Counted from the first letter of the stretch, positions 33,621 through 44,151 are shown. The stretch: DNA of 64,000 nucleotides from Pseudomonas sp. UFMG81 (GCF_015354575.1 NZ_JACAFQ010000015.1:82539-146538), one strand, 5' to 3'. Notes: a model not told the origin generated them from the letters alone. Made by a program: numbers and translations.

Positions 33621-34574
33621 TTACTGCGCGCCCGGATCGGCCACCAGTCGCCCAGTCGCCTTGGTCAGGCTCTTGAGAAACTCCTGTTGCAGCTCCGGAT
33701 CGTTGCGGGTCAGCTCGATCAGGCTCTGCTCCAGTTCGCTGGCTTCTTCTTCCAGGCCCAGTTCCGACAGGCGCTTGACCCGATGCACCCATTGGCCGAC
33801 ATCGTCGTCCTCAAGGTCGTCGAAGATCAATTCGTGGGCTTCGAGCAGCTTGCCCCGCAGGTTGCCGCTGACCAGCAGGCTGGCATCGCCGCGCACGCCG
33901 TTGTCCTCATCGATCACCTGCAAATGCAGGGTGCCGACATGGTTGAGGTTCTGCTCCGAGAATGGGCTGTCCAGCAGGTTCAGGCGCAGCACGCCATTCT
34001 TGTCGGTGGTCAGCTCATGGGTCTTCTTGCCAGCCTTGACCTCCACCAGTCGCTCGTTCCAGGGCAGGCTGGTGAACTCTTCGCGCTTGCCTTTCTCGAC
34101 TTCACTGATGCCGGCCAGGTTCTGCTGGGCACGGCCGTTGGACGGCACGTTCATGAACGGGTTGAGCCCGTCGACGCCATAGCTGAGCCAGTCGTGGGTG
34201 ACGCTGTCCGGCAGGTTACCCAGGGCGAACACGTTGACCACGTTGGCACCGATACCGGCCACCACTGCCACCGCGCCCAGCGGAATCTCGTAGATCTCCC
34301 GCCAGGGCTGGTAGGGCGTGTAGCGGTCGTAGCGGCGGGTCACCTCGAACTCGGTCACCTCGAAACGCTGTTGTTCGTGGATGCGCACGCGCCGCTGCGG
34401 AAGCTCCATCACCTTGGGCTCGCCGACATCGATCTGCAGACTGTGTTCGAGCAGCTTGCGCTCGACGCGCTCCTCATGGTCGCTGCGCTGGGACATCTGG
34501 TTGGCACAGCCGCCGAGGAGCAGGGCGCCGCACAGTGCGGCGCCCCCCAGGGTGTAGGTACTTCGCTTGGACAT
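33621..34574 (-). CDS. Hypothetical outer-membrane-type lipoprotein
   Basis: A 317-residue lipoprotein. The signal sequence ends LLLGGCANQ, a good lipobox, with no Asp after the Cys, so outer-membrane sorting is likely. The mature part has a possible membrane-associated segment (IPLGAVAVVAGIGANVVNVF), a beta-rich middle (VGTLHLQVIDEDNG) and an acidic, helical C-terminus (LEEEASELEQSLIELTRNDP). No known family is recognised. It follows proS on the same strand, 21 bases after its stop, so probable co-transcription. Confidence 0.75.
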   Translation of the reverse strand: MSKRSTYTLGGAALCGALLLGGCANQMSQRSDHEERVERKLLEHSLQIDVGEPKVMELPQRRVRIHEQQRFEVTEFEVTRRYDRYTPYQPWREIYEIPLGAVAVVAGIGANVVNVFALGNLPDSVTHDWLSYGVDGLNPFMNVPSNGRAQQNLAGISEVEKGKREEFTSLPWNERLVEVKAGKKTHELTTDKNGVLRLNLLDSPFSEQNLNHVGTLHLQVIDEDNGVRGDASLLVSGNLRGKLLEAHELIFDDLEDDDVGQWVHRVKRLSELGLEEEASELEQSLIELTRNDPELQQEFLKSLTKATGRLVADPGAQ

Positions 34575-34595
34575 GATCACTCGCGCAACGGTTTA

Positions 34596-36311
34596 TCAGC
34601 GGCGGATGCGGGCCTGAAGGAAGCTCAGCACTTCATTGAGCGGCAAGGCCTGGGCCTCGGACTCGGTGCGGTGCTTGTACTCCAGGTTGCCATCGGCCAG
34701 GCCGCGGTCGCTGACGACGATGCGGTGTGGGATGCCGATCAGCTCCATGTCGGCGAACTTGATGCCGGGGCTGGTCTTCTTGTCACGGTCGTCCAGCAGC
34801 ACTTCGAAGCCGGCGGCGGTCAGTTCGGCGTACAGCTTGTCGGTGGCCTCGCGCACCACGTCGGTTTCATAGCGCAGCGGTACCAGGGCGATCTGGAAGG
34901 GGGCCAGGGCGTCGTTCCAGATGATGCCTTTGTCGTCGTAGCTCTGCTCGATGGCGGCAGCGACCACGCGGGACACGCCAATGCCGTAGCAGCCCATCGA
35001 CAGCACCACTGGCTTGCCGTTCTCGCCCAGTACCTGGCACTTGAGTGCTTCGCTGTACTTGGTGCCGAGCTGGAAGATGTGGCCGACTTCGATGCCGCGC
35101 TTGATCACCAGGGTGCCCTGGCCGTCCGGGCTCGGGTCGCCTTCGACGACGTTGCGCAGGTCGGCGACCTGTGGGACGGGCAGGTCACGCTCCCAGTTCA
35201 CGCCGAAGTAGTGCTTGTCGTCGATGTTGGCGCCGATGCCGAAGTCGCTCATCAGGGCGACCGAGCGGTCGATGATGCATTCCAGCGGCAGGTTCAGCGG
35301 GCCGAGCGAGCCTGCGCCAGCGCCGATGGCGTCGCGCAGCTCGGCATCGCTGGCCATGACCAGCGGGTCGGCGACCTGCTCCAGCTTGGTGGCCTTGATT
35401 TCGTTGAGCTCGTGGTCGCCACGGACGACCAGCGCGACCAGCTTGCCTTCTTCGGCGCCATGCACGATCAGGGTCTTGACGGTCTTCTCGATCGGCAGGC
35501 CGAAGTTTTCGACCAGTTGCGCGATGGTCTTGGCGTCCGGGGTGTCGACCAGGCGCAGCTCTTCACTTGGGGCCGGGCGCACGGTTTCGCGCGGGATGGC
35601 CTCGGCTTTCTCGATGTTGGCGGCGTAGTCGGAGCTGTCGCTGAAGATCACATCGTCTTCGCCGGACGAGGCGAGTACGTGGAATTCGTGGGAGTAGCTA
35701 CCACCGATGGAGCCGGTGTCGGCCTGCACTGGGCGGAAGTCCAGGCCCAGGCGGGTGAAGATGTTGGAGTACGCCAGGTGCATGCGGTCGTAGGTTTCCT
35801 GCAGGGAAGCCTGGTCGGCATGGAAGGAGTAGGCGTCCTTCATGATGAATTCGCGGCCGCGCATCAGGCCGAAGCGCGGACGGATCTCGTCACGGAACTT
35901 GGTCTGGATCTGGTACATGTTCAGCGGCAGCTGCTTGTAGCTGGACAGCTCGTTGCGCGCGAGGTCGGTGATGACCTCTTCATGGGTTGGGCCGACGCAG
36001 AATTCGCGCTGGTGACGGTCCTTCAGGCGCAGCAGCTCAGGGCCGTACTGCTCCCAGCGGCCGGACTCCTGCCACAGCTCGGCGGGCTGGATGCTCGGCA
36101 TCAGCACTTCCAGGGCACCGGCGGCGTTCATTTCCTCGCGCACCACGGCCTCGACCTTGCGCATCACCCGCAGGCCCATCGGCAGCCAGGTGTACAGGCC
36201 GGAAGCCAGTTTGCGGATCATGCCGGCACGCAGCATGAGCTGGTGGCTGATGACCACGGCATCTGCCGGGGTTTCTTTCTGGGTGGCGAGCAAATATTGA
36301 CTGGTGCGCAT
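34596..36311 (-). CDS. proS: Prolyl-tRNA synthetase
   Basis: A 571-residue class II synthetase charging tRNA-Pro, of the bacterial type with an editing domain inserted between motifs 2 and 3 (about residues 220-410). Motif 2 contains [20 protein letters not shown]. Motif 3 lies in the [17 protein letters not shown] stretch. The anticodon-binding domain ends the protein. The start at 36311 gives the conserved [15 protein letters not shown]. Confidence 0.98.
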   Translation of the reverse strand: MRTSQYLLATQKETPADAVVISHQLMLRAGMIRKLASGLYTWLPMGLRVMRKVEAVVREEMNAAGALEVLMPSIQPAELWQESGRWEQYGPELLRLKDRHQREFCVGPTHEEVITDLARNELSSYKQLPLNMYQIQTKFRDEIRPRFGLMRGREFIMKDAYSFHADQASLQETYDRMHLAYSNIFTRLGLDFRPVQADTGSIGGSYSHEFHVLASSGEDDVIFSDSSDYAANIEKAEAIPRETVRPAPSEELRLVDTPDAKTIAQLVENFGLPIEKTVKTLIVHGAEEGKLVALVVRGDHELNEIKATKLEQVADPLVMASDAELRDAIGAGAGSLGPLNLPLECIIDRSVALMSDFGIGANIDDKHYFGVNWERDLPVPQVADLRNVVEGDPSPDGQGTLVIKRGIEVGHIFQLGTKYSEALKCQVLGENGKPVVLSMGCYGIGVSRVVAAAIEQSYDDKGIIWNDALAPFQIALVPLRYETDVVREATDKLYAELTAAGFEVLLDDRDKKTSPGIKFADMELIGIPHRIVVSDRGLADGNLEYKHRTESEAQALPLNEVLSFLQARIRR

Positions 36312-36413
36312 GGTGAGCCGTGTCGATTGCCTGAATGTGAAATGACCCCGCATTGTACGGGGGCGAAACGAAAGCGTACAGGATGCCCCAGGCGCATGTG
36401 CTTGTCAGCCATG

Positions 36414-36442
36414 AAAAAGCCCGGCACTGGGCCGGGCTTTTT
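36414..36442. terminator. oprD terminator
   Basis: AAAAAGCCCGGC / GCCGGGCTTTTT stem-loop lies directly after the oprD stop on the reverse strand. Confidence 0.93.
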
Positions 36443-36468
36443 GTTCGCGGGGCAGTGCAAGCAGAGGC

Positions 36469-37737
36469 TTACAGGATGCTCAGCGGGTACTCGACGATCA
36501 GACGCAGTTCGTCGATCGAGCTCGAACCGTAGTAAACGCCATCGCTGGAGCGGTAGGTGGCCTGACGGACGCGGAAGCTCAGGTCTTTCGCCGGGCCTTC
36601 CTGCAGCACGTACTTGATGTCCACGTCGCGTTCCCATTCCTTGCCGTTGTCGGTGCCGGCGACGTTGGCGCCGGTGCCGCGGACATAACGGGTCATGAAG
36701 GTCAGGCCCGGAATGCCGTACTCGGCGAAGTTCAGGTCGTAGCGAGCCTGCCAGGACTTCTCGTCTTCGGCGTTGAAGTCGGAACGGGCGATGGAGTTGG
36801 CCAGGAAGATGGTGCCGCCGCCGTCCACGCCGTAGCCGTAGTCGCCGTCACCGGTAACTTTCTGGTAGGCCACGGTGAAGGTGTGCGCGCCAATGTTGTA
36901 GGCGCCGGACAGGCTGAATGCACGGTTGTCCAGTTTGTCGCCGTCGAAGGCCTTGTACAGGGCAGCGCCGTCGCTCTTGGTGTCATAGATGTTGAAGTCG
37001 AACACCAGGCCTTGCTTGTCGGAGATCGGCAGCGCCCAGTTGATGTTGGCGTAGTATTTGCGCCAGTAGTCTTCGACCTTGGAGTAGTACAGGCTGGTGC
37101 TCAGGGAGTCGGTGAAGGCATAGGTGCCGCCGACGACATCAGCTTCCTTGAGGTGCAGGCTGTCGCGGTTGGTTTCAGCTTGCGCGGTCAGGCTGGTGAA
37201 GCGACCGGCGTGCAGGGTCAGGCCCTTGATTTCGTTGCTGGTGATCAGCGCGCCCTGGGCGATCTCTGGCAGCAAGCGGCTGTCGTCGGTGGCGAACACC
37301 GGCAGCGCGGTGAACTGGTCACCCACCTTCAGCACGGTGTCGGATACGCGGAATTTGACCGCGCCGCCGCCTTTGGAGTAATCGTCCTGCGAACGGCCAT
37401 CGCTGCCGGTCGGGAACAGGCCGGTGCCGGCACGGCCCTTGCCGCTGTCGAGTTTCAGGCCGAGCATGCCGATGGCGTCGATGCCCACGCCCACGGTGCC
37501 CTGGGTGAAGCCGGACTCGTAGGTGCCGAGGAAGCCCAGACCGGTTTCTTCAACGCGGCTCTTCTCGTCGTGCGGGTTGTTGCGGAAGTCACGGCTGAAG
37601 TACAGCATCCGGGTCTTGACGTTCAGCTTGCTGTCTTCAATGAAGCCTTTGGATTCATCTTGCGAAGAGGCGATGGCCAGCTGCGAGGTTCCCGCCGCAA
37701 CGGCCAGGGCGATCATGCTCCACTTCATCACGCGCAT
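36469..37737 (-). CDS. oprD: OprD-family outer membrane porin
   Basis: A 422-residue substrate-specific porin. The signal peptide ends about residue 23 (AVAAGTSQLAIASSQ). The N-terminus of the mature protein (SKGFIEDSKLNVKTRMLYFS) and the C-terminus ending in a hydrophobic strand (ELRLIVEYPLSIL) are typical of the 18-stranded OprD family, which takes up basic amino acids, peptides or carboxylates. Location next to proS matches the oprD locus of P. aeruginosa, but the exact substrate cannot be read. A 741-base gene-free region lies upstream. Confidence 0.88.
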   Translation of the reverse strand: MRVMKWSMIALAVAAGTSQLAIASSQDESKGFIEDSKLNVKTRMLYFSRDFRNNPHDEKSRVEETGLGFLGTYESGFTQGTVGVGIDAIGMLGLKLDSGKGRAGTGLFPTGSDGRSQDDYSKGGGAVKFRVSDTVLKVGDQFTALPVFATDDSRLLPEIAQGALITSNEIKGLTLHAGRFTSLTAQAETNRDSLHLKEADVVGGTYAFTDSLSTSLYYSKVEDYWRKYYANINWALPISDKQGLVFDFNIYDTKSDGAALYKAFDGDKLDNRAFSLSGAYNIGAHTFTVAYQKVTGDGDYGYGVDGGGTIFLANSIARSDFNAEDEKSWQARYDLNFAEYGIPGLTFMTRYVRGTGANVAGTDNGKEWERDVDIKYVLQEGPAKDLSFRVRQATYRSSDGVYYGSSSIDELRLIVEYPLSIL

Positions 37738-38478
37738 CGTGATTTGCTCCTTTGGTTTTTAGGAAGAGTACCGCTGCGCCCAGGTTTTTTAGTTATCGGG
37801 GCAGCTCTTTCTTGTTATGTCGGCGAAAATGTATATCACGCAGACTATTCTTGGCGATACGGGTAAAAACAACCTTTCGTTAACTTTATGGCCGTGTCGC
37901 TTACAGTTATTTCCATGTCGCAAATCACGCCCTGCTTAGTTGGGCGTATAACGCCAGCGCTGCTGTCAAGCCGTCATTTATGTGTAAACACAAAGTGCGG
38001 CCGACTAACTCCCTGGTGGATCCGATGCCGCTGTTGTCATTTGTCGCGTTCACCTGCCAATGCAGGTGTCGTGCCGACTTGGCGTCAAGCGAATGCAACA
38101 AGCGTGCTCAAAATTGCGAACGCTTGATGAAATTTTCACAAATGCCCGTCGCGCCAAGGGGAAACCTCAGCAAACGCGGGGGTGATGGCCCGGTGTCGGC
38201 GCAAACGTTCGAGCAATGGTTTGCGTGCTTGCGAGCTGCCTTGAAAGTCAAGGTGTTACCGCTGACTGTTGATCCTGGCTGTTTTCTGTGACGAAAGTGT
38301 GGTGGTGCGGTGACGAGCCGCATCATTGTGGTGCGAAAAGTAGCGCGGTGTTACCGAAGTGGGGCTGGGGCGTCGTCCCGTCTGTGTGTTTTGCGGGTGT
38401 GGGAACGCAACCGGCAGGGTATCCTTCGCCCCTGTTCCCGCTGCATGGGCGGGCATTTGGTTTTTCAGGAGGTTCGCC
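37738..38478. other. Gene-free region of 741 bases between oprD and the HIT gene
   Basis: The region is less GC-rich than its surroundings. It should hold the oprD promoter and a regulatory leader. The only structure noted is a small dyad TGTGT-AA-ACACA at 37981-37992; reading frames here have poor codon use and no ribosome sites. A small RNA cannot be excluded. Confidence 0.5.
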
Positions 38479-38904
38479 GTGTTCACCCTCGATTCTCGCC
38501 TGCAACAGGATTCCCTGGCGCTGGGCGACTTGCCGCTTTGCCGTCTGCTGCTGAGCAAGGACGCCAATTACCCCTGGTTCATCCTCGTGCCGCGGCGTGC
38601 CGAGGTCAGTGAGCTGTTCGACCTCGACGAGGCTGACCAGCGGCAATTGTGGGAGGAGACCACCGCGTTGGCCGAGGCGTTGAAGGATGCGTTCGCCGCC
38701 GACAAGATGAATGTCGCGACCTTGGGTAACGTAGTCAGCCAGCTGCACATGCATGTCATTGTTCGCCGCCATGGCGATGCGGCCTGGCCTGCACCAGTCT
38801 GGGGCAAGGTGCCGGCCGTTGCGTACGCGCCTGAGCAGGTGGAGGGCATCCGTGAGCGAGTGCGCATGCTGCTAGGTGACAGTTTCAAGGAAGCTGAGGT
38901 ATGA
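38479..38904 (+). CDS. HIT family protein
   Basis: A 141-residue histidine-triad protein, likely a nucleotide hydrolase or transferase. It starts with GTG 38479, seven bases after AGGAGG. The triad region reads QLHMHVIVR: the middle and last His are kept and the first is Gln, a variant found in this subgroup. Its stop overlaps the slyX ATG, so the two are coupled. Substrate unknown. Confidence 0.85.
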   Translation: MFTLDSRLQQDSLALGDLPLCRLLLSKDANYPWFILVPRRAEVSELFDLDEADQRQLWEETTALAEALKDAFAADKMNVATLGNVVSQLHMHVIVRRHGDAAWPAPVWGKVPAVAYAPEQVEGIRERVRMLLGDSFKEAEV

Positions 38905-39107
38905 GCCTGCAAGAGCAGATCATAGAGCTGGAAACCCGCCAGGCGTTCCAGGATGACACCATTCAGGCGCTCAATGACGTGGTGGTCGAGCAAGGGCGGG
39001 TGATCGAGCGCCTGCAGTTGCAGGTGGCTGAGCTGATCAAACGTTACGAGGAGATGGTCGGCCAGTACGGCAGCGAGGGGGAAGAGGCTCCACCGCCTCA
39101 TTACTGA
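38901..39107 (+). CDS. slyX: SlyX family protein
   Basis: A 68-residue coiled-coil protein: [20 protein letters not shown] with regular heptads, ending in the conserved PPPHY. SlyX was named in a screen for resistance to phage lysis; its role is not known. The ATG overlaps the HIT gene stop. Confidence 0.92.
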   Translation: MSLQEQIIELETRQAFQDDTIQALNDVVVEQGRVIERLQLQVAELIKRYEEMVGQYGSEGEEAPPPHY

Positions 39108-39126
39108 AGACGGCGGAGCAGGGTGG

Positions 39127-39717
39127 TCAGCGGCGCGAAACCGCGACCACGTCTTCGGCCTGCAGGCCTTTGTCGCGGTGCATCACCGAGAACTCCACGC
39201 GCTGGCCTTCGACCAGCACGCGGTGGCCTTCACCGCGGATGGCGCGAAAGTGCACGAAGATATCGTCACCGGAGTCGCGCGAAATGAAGCCGAAGCCCTT
39301 TGACGTGTTGAACCACTTCACGGTGCCGGTATCGCGCTTGCCGATATCCTGTGCAACGCCCGGGTTGCGCGCTTTACGCGGGGGGCGGGCGAAGCTGGCG
39401 AGCAGTTGGAGCACGCTGGCCAGCACGGCGCAAGCCAGTGCCGGCAGGCTGCCCAGCTCCGGGCGGGCCAGCAGGGTGAGGGTTTGCAGGGCCACGGCCA
39501 GCACCAGCAGGATGCTTGCCGCGCGATGCAGTTGCTGGCGCATGCCTTTGTAGTACAGCGGCAAGGCGGAGGCCAGGATCAGGTTGAGCAGACCGAGCAG
39601 CGCCAGGTAGACGGCCTCGGGTTCTTGCAGCAGGGGTGTCGCGTCGGTTCTGAGGCTGGGTATGAGCGATAGCAGCAAGGCCGCCACGCCCGTCACCAGA
39701 TGGACGATCTTGAACAT
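39127..39717 (-). CDS. Membrane protein with C-terminal cold-shock domain
   Basis: A 196-residue fusion. Four hydrophobic segments occupy residues about 5-20, 36-57, 66-85 and 91-109. A basic linker (RPPRKARN) follows, then a complete cold-shock domain from about 128 with both RNA-binding motifs, [12 protein letters not shown] and DIFVHF. This would place a nucleic-acid-binding domain on the cytoplasmic face of the inner membrane. The same arrangement is known as PA0961-type proteins; function is not established. Confidence 0.88.
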   Translation of the reverse strand: MFKIVHLVTGVAALLLSLIPSLRTDATPLLQEPEAVYLALLGLLNLILASALPLYYKGMRQQLHRAASILLVLAVALQTLTLLARPELGSLPALACAVLASVLQLLASFARPPRKARNPGVAQDIGKRDTGTVKWFNTSKGFGFISRDSGDDIFVHFRAIRGEGHRVLVEGQRVEFSVMHRDKGLQAEDVVAVSRR

Positions 39718-39986
39718 TTGGTTTGGCTCACATTAATAAGGCCGATCACAGGATGAGCGGATCGCACGGTGCGCGTGAGGTGTAGGCGCGAAAACGTGGC
39801 GAACCCGCCTATGCACCCGGCAATGACTGTCCGCACGGGTGGCACGCTGCCTATTTAACAGCAAAGGCGCAGGCTTCTCAAACCGCAGGCGGCCAGTGGC
39901 GTCTTGATGCATGCGCCAGCGGGCGGTGCTTGCTACAGTGAATCACGCCCGCCTGCACGATCAGGCCTCATGCAAAGGGGAACTTC

Positions 39987-40460
39987 ATGGCAATCGATAT
40001 CGGTATCAGTGAAGAAGATCGCAAGTCCATCGTGGATGGGCTGTCAAGGCTCTTGTCGGATACCTACGTGCTCTATCTGAAGACCCACAACTTCCACTGG
40101 AACGTTACGGGGCCGTCTTTCCGGACCCTGCACTTGATGTTCGAGGAGCAATACAACGAGCTGGCGCTGGCGGTGGATTCCATTGCCGAACGCATCCGTG
40201 CACTGGGTTTCCCGGCACCGGGTTCCTATGCCTTTTATGCGAGCCATTCTTCGATCAAGGAGGAGGAGGGGGTGCCGGCAGCGGAAGAAATGATCCGCCA
40301 GCTGGTCCAAGGGCAGGAAGCGGTGGTGCGCACTGCACGCAGCATCTTCCCGGTGGTCGACAAGGTCAGCGACGAACCGACCGCCGACCTGCTGACCCAG
40401 CGCATGCAGGTCCACGAGAAAACCGCGTGGATGTTGCGCGTATTGCTCGACGGGAACTGA
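39987..40460 (+). CDS. dps: Dps-family ferritin-like DNA protection protein
   Basis: A 157-residue Dps protein that stores iron and protects DNA in stress. The ferroxidase site lies in [13 protein letters not shown] and [27 protein letters not shown] precedes the ATG. A strong hairpin follows the stop. Stress regulation (OxyR) is usual for the family, but no box was identified in the 269-base upstream gap. Confidence 0.93.
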   Translation: MAIDIGISEEDRKSIVDGLSRLLSDTYVLYLKTHNFHWNVTGPSFRTLHLMFEEQYNELALAVDSIAERIRALGFPAPGSYAFYASHSSIKEEEGVPAAEEMIRQLVQGQEAVVRTARSIFPVVDKVSDEPTADLLTQRMQVHEKTAWMLRVLLDGN

Positions 40461-40490
40461 TTACCGCTTGCATCGCATGCAATGCGTGAG

Positions 40491-40528
40491 GGCCGGGGCC
40501 TGCATCGCAGTCGGTGCAGGCCCCGGCC
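40491..40528. terminator. Long GC-rich hairpin after dps
   Basis: A perfect 14-base stem, GGCCGGGGCCTGCA with TGCAGGCCCCGGCC, encloses a 10-base loop. There is no T-run, so it may be a stabiliser or factor-dependent end. Confidence 0.65.
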
Positions 40529-40641
40529 GTTTGAGGGGAAGGCCTTGCCGCTGCAATCCAGATGCAGCGTAGCGCTTCATTGGCGTCATGGATTCCGTTC
40601 GCTCTGACGAACGGGGAGTTTCGTGACGATGGAGCGGTGCG

Positions 40642-40974
40642 ATGGACGGTGTGGCGCAAGGTTTGAAAAGTGGATTGGGGCAGGGCGCGGGAAGGCCGAG
40701 CATCGACCCGTTCCGGATGGATTTCGATATGCAGCAGGCCGGGCCGGTCTCACGTTCGGTGCGGCTCAATGGCTTTGCCACCTGCTTGCGCCTGGAGGCG
40801 GTGTACTGGCGAATTCTCGAGCGCATTGCCCAGGCTAATCGCTGCTCGGTCAGCGCCGTACTGTCCTACGTGGACCGCGAGGTGCACCTTCGCCATGGTG
40901 GGGTGAGGAATTTCAGCGGGCTGATCCGGGTCATCTGCGTGGCGTGGTTGCAGGAGGCGCCGGATGCGCACTGA
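40642..40974 (+). CDS. Ribbon-helix-helix domain protein (RHH_4-like)
   Basis: A 110-residue protein. After a 35-residue leader comes the pattern SRSVRLNGFATCLRLEAVYW, then ILERIAQANRCSVSAVLSYV and FSGLIRVICVAWLQ, matching the RHH_4 family of small DNA-binding proteins (beta strand, long helix, second helix). The start is uncertain: the ATG at 40642 has only a weak site, and a later in-frame start such as ATG 40720 or 40729 would still keep the domain. The function may be transcriptional control; the target is unknown. Confidence 0.72.
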   Translation: MDGVAQGLKSGLGQGAGRPSIDPFRMDFDMQQAGPVSRSVRLNGFATCLRLEAVYWRILERIAQANRCSVSAVLSYVDREVHLRHGGVRNFSGLIRVICVAWLQEAPDAH

Positions 40975-41067
40975 TCGCCGGGCGGGCTGCACTGCTCCTG
41001 TTAACCATATATAATCCCGCTCTTTGCTGCCCTGGGCAGCGTGCGATGTGGTTGACGAGAGACACCC

Positions 41068-41289
41068 ATGCCCCTTTACGACTATCAATGTGCAGCCTGC
41101 GAACACCAGATGGAGGTGTTGCAGAAGATCAGCGCAGCGCCGCTGACCGATTGCCCGGCGTGCCAGGCACCGGCATTGAAGAAGCTGCTGTCGGTCCCCG
41201 GCTTTCGCCTGAGCGGCAATGGCTGGTACGAGACCGACTTCAAGACCGGGGCGAAAAAGAACCTGGCAGGCGGCGACAAGGCCGACTGA
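41068..41289 (+). CDS. FmdB-type zinc ribbon protein
   Basis: A 73-residue protein of the FmdB family: MPLYDYQCAACEHQMEVLQK and later CPACQAPALKKLLS provide two CxxC pairs for zinc. The C-terminus is basic and disordered. Family members are putative regulators with no firm role. It precedes aspS with a 94-base gap. Confidence 0.9.
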   Translation: MPLYDYQCAACEHQMEVLQKISAAPLTDCPACQAPALKKLLSVPGFRLSGNGWYETDFKTGAKKNLAGGDKAD

Positions 41290-41383
41290 GTTGAATTGCA
41301 CCGACCGGGTCTTGCAGTATTAGCCCCTTGGGCGGCGAAGACCTCCACCGAATACACGAATCACGAGAAGCGAAACCACGACC

Positions 41384-43159
41384 ATGATGCGCAGCCATTA
41401 TTGCGGCCAACTAAACGAGAGCCTGGACGGCCAGGAAGTCACCCTTTGCGGCTGGGTCCATCGTCGCCGCGACCACGGCGGGGTGATCTTCCTCGACATC
41501 CGTGACCGCGAAGGCATGGCCCAGGTCGTGTTCGACCCGGATCGCGCCGAAACCTTTGCCGCCGCCGACCGCGTGCGCAGTGAGTACGTCGTGCAGATCA
41601 CCGGCAAGGTGCGCAAGCGCCCGGACGGCGCGGTGAACGCCAACATGGCCTCCGGCGCCATCGAGATCCTCGGCTACCAGCTGAACGTGCTCAACGAAGC
41701 GGAAACCCCGCCGTTCCCGCTGAACGAATACTCCGATGTGGGCGAGGAAACCCGCCTGCGTTACCGCTTCATCGACCTGCGTCGCCCGGAAATGGCCGAC
41801 AAGCTGCGCCTGCGCTCGCGCATCACCAGCAGCATCCGTCGCTTCCTCGACGAAAACGGCTTCCTCGACGTCGAAACCCCGATCCTCACCCGCGCTACGC
41901 CAGAAGGCGCGCGTGACTACCTGGTACCGAGCCGCACCCACGCCGGCAGCTTCTTCGCCCTGCCGCAGTCGCCACAGCTGTTCAAGCAGCTGCTGATGGT
42001 CGCTGGCTTCGATCGCTACTACCAGATCGCCAAGTGCTTCCGCGACGAAGACCTGCGCGCCGACCGCCAGCCGGAATTCACCCAGATCGACATCGAGACC
42101 AGCTTCCTCGATGAAAGCGAGATCATGGGCCTGACCGAAAGCATGATCCGCAAGTTGTTCAAGGAAGTGCTGGATCTGGAGTTCGGTGATTTCCCGCACA
42201 TGACCTTCGAAGAGGCCATGCGCCGCTACGGTTCCGACAAGCCGGACCTGCGTATCCCGCTGGAACTGGTAGACGTTGCCGACCAGCTCAAAGACGTCGA
42301 CTTCAAGGTCTTCGCCGGCCCCGCCAACGACCCTAAATGCCGTGTCACCGCCCTGCGCCTGCCAGGCGGCGCCAGCATGCCGCGCAGCAAGATCGACGAG
42401 TACACCAAGTTCGTCGGCATCTATGGTGCCAAGGGCCTGGCCTACATCAAGGTCAACGAGCGCGCCAAGGGTGTCGAAGGTCTGCAGTCGCCGATCGTCA
42501 AGAACATCCCCGAGGCCAACCTCAACAACATCCTCGACCGCGTGGGTGCGGTCGATGGCGACATCGTGTTCTTCGGCGCCGACAAGTTCAAGGTCGTCAG
42601 CGAAGCCCTGGGCGCGCTGCGTATCCGCCTGGGCCACGACTTCGAGCTGCTGACCTGCGAGTGGGCCCCAATGTGGGTCGTCGACTTCCCGATGTTCGAA
42701 GAGAACGAAGACGGCAGCTTCACCGCACTGCACCACCCGTTCACCGCACCCAAGTGCTCGCCGCAAGAGCTGGAGGCCAACCCGGCCACCGCGCTGTCGC
42801 GTGCCTACGACATGGTGCTCAACGGCACCGAACTGGGTGGCGGCTCGATCCGTATCCACCGCAAAGAGATGCAACAGGCGGTGTTCCGTCTGCTGGGTAT
42901 CGAGGCGGCGGAACAGGAAGAGAAATTCGGCTTCCTGCTCGACGCCCTGAAGTTCGGTGCACCGCCCCACGGTGGCCTGGCCTTCGGCCTGGATCGCCTG
43001 GTCATGCTGATGACCGGTGCGCAGTCGATCCGTGAAGTGATCGCCTTCCCGAAAACCCAAAGCGCTGCGTGCGTGATGACCCAGGCCCCTGGCCTGGTCG
43101 ACGCCAAGGCCCTGCGCGAGCTGCACATCCGTCTGCGCGAGCAGACCAAGGTCGAGTAA
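41384..43159 (+). CDS. aspS: Aspartyl-tRNA synthetase (bacterial type)
   Basis: A 591-residue class II synthetase. The N-terminal OB-fold domain opens [20 protein letters not shown]. Motif 2 is in [20 protein letters not shown], the bacterial GAD insert lies near residues 300-420, and motif 3 is [14 protein letters not shown]. Pseudomonads lack asparaginyl-tRNA synthetase, so their AspS often also charges tRNA-Asn (non-discriminating); that is family knowledge, not read here. Confidence 0.98.
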   Translation: MMRSHYCGQLNESLDGQEVTLCGWVHRRRDHGGVIFLDIRDREGMAQVVFDPDRAETFAAADRVRSEYVVQITGKVRKRPDGAVNANMASGAIEILGYQLNVLNEAETPPFPLNEYSDVGEETRLRYRFIDLRRPEMADKLRLRSRITSSIRRFLDENGFLDVETPILTRATPEGARDYLVPSRTHAGSFFALPQSPQLFKQLLMVAGFDRYYQIAKCFRDEDLRADRQPEFTQIDIETSFLDESEIMGLTESMIRKLFKEVLDLEFGDFPHMTFEEAMRRYGSDKPDLRIPLELVDVADQLKDVDFKVFAGPANDPKCRVTALRLPGGASMPRSKIDEYTKFVGIYGAKGLAYIKVNERAKGVEGLQSPIVKNIPEANLNNILDRVGAVDGDIVFFGADKFKVVSEALGALRIRLGHDFELLTCEWAPMWVVDFPMFEENEDGSFTALHHPFTAPKCSPQELEANPATALSRAYDMVLNGTELGGGSIRIHRKEMQQAVFRLLGIEAAEQEEKFGFLLDALKFGAPPHGGLAFGLDRLVMLMTGAQSIREVIAFPKTQSAACVMTQAPGLVDAKALRELHIRLREQTKVE

Positions 43160-43258
43160 TTACGACCTCGGGCGCAACGGTAGCGCTGCGCCCACGTATT
43201 TTTCGCGTTCCGCCCTTCGGGGCGGAACCTGTTTCTGTTTCAAGGATTCGGAGTCGTT

Positions 43259-44011
43259 ATGGCTGGTCATTCCAAGTGGGCGAACATCAAGCACCGCAAA
43301 GAGCGCCAGGATGCCAAGAGAGGCAAGATCTTCACCAAGTGGATCCGCGAGCTGACCGTCGCCGCCAAGCAGGGTGGTGGTGACCCGGCGTCCAACCCGC
43401 GTCTGCGCCTGGCGCTGGACAAGGCCCTGGGTGCCAACATGAGCCGCGATATCATCGATCGCGCCGTGGCCCGGGGTGCCGGCACCAACGAAAGCGACAA
43501 CGTCGAAGAGCTCAGCTACGAAGGTTACGGCCCAGGCGGCGTGGCGATCATGGTCGAAGCCATGACCGACAACCGCAACCGTACCGCTGCGGCCGTGCGC
43601 CATGCCTTCACCAAGTGCGGTGGCAACCTCGGTACCGACGGCTCGGTGGCCTACCTGTTCGAGCGCAAGGGGCAGATCAGCTTCGCCGCCGAGCTGGCCA
43701 TTGATGAAGATGCGCTGATGGAAGCCGCGATGGAGGCCGATGCCGACGACGTGGTGGTCAACGACGACGGCTCTTTCGACGTGTTCACCTCGTTCAACAG
43801 CTTCTACGCCGTGCGTAATGCGTTGGAAGAGGCCGGTTTCAAGGCTTCGGATGCCGAGATCGTGATGCAGCCAACCACCAGCGCAGAGCTGGATCAGGAG
43901 GGCGCCGAGAAGGTGCTCAAGCTGATCGACATGCTCGAAGACCTGGACGACGTGCAGAACGTCTATTCCAATGCCCAGATCTCCGACGAGATCATGGAAG
44001 CGCTGGGTTAA
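43259..44011 (+). CDS. yebC: YebC/PmpR family regulatory protein
   Basis: A 250-residue protein with the invariant opening [20 protein letters not shown] and the central [14 protein letters not shown]. The family includes DNA-binding regulators (PmpR) and proteins helping ribosomes through polyproline stretches. It stands between aspS and ruvC, the usual gammaproteobacterial neighbourhood. Confidence 0.96.
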   Translation: MAGHSKWANIKHRKERQDAKRGKIFTKWIRELTVAAKQGGGDPASNPRLRLALDKALGANMSRDIIDRAVARGAGTNESDNVEELSYEGYGPGGVAIMVEAMTDNRNRTAAAVRHAFTKCGGNLGTDGSVAYLFERKGQISFAAELAIDEDALMEAAMEADADDVVVNDDGSFDVFTSFNSFYAVRNALEEAGFKASDAEIVMQPTTSAELDQEGAEKVLKLIDMLEDLDDVQNVYSNAQISDEIMEALG

Positions 44012-44032
44012 GGTTGGCGGTAACCGTCAGGC

Positions 44033-44120
44033 CTATTCGCGGGCAAGCCCGCTCCCACAGGTAGTGCGCAGTTCGTCTAGATGGCGCACTACCTGTGGGA
44101 GCGGGCTTGCCCGCGAATAG
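44033..44120. repeat. Perfect 37-base inverted REP pair
   Basis: The arm at 44033-44069 is the exact reverse complement of 44084-44120, with a 14-base loop. The core is GCGGGCAAGCCCGCTCCCAC. It lies between yebC and ruvC, 32 bases before the ruvC ATG. Confidence 0.95.
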
Positions 44121-44151
44121 ACCAATATGAAATGCAATTGATGCAGGCGTT

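Noticed and set aside
33687..36617. Forward open frame of nearly 1000 codons over the lipoprotein and proS genes
   Set aside because: It lies antisense to proS, a certain gene, and its residues are the usual Leu/Val/His/Gln shadow pattern.
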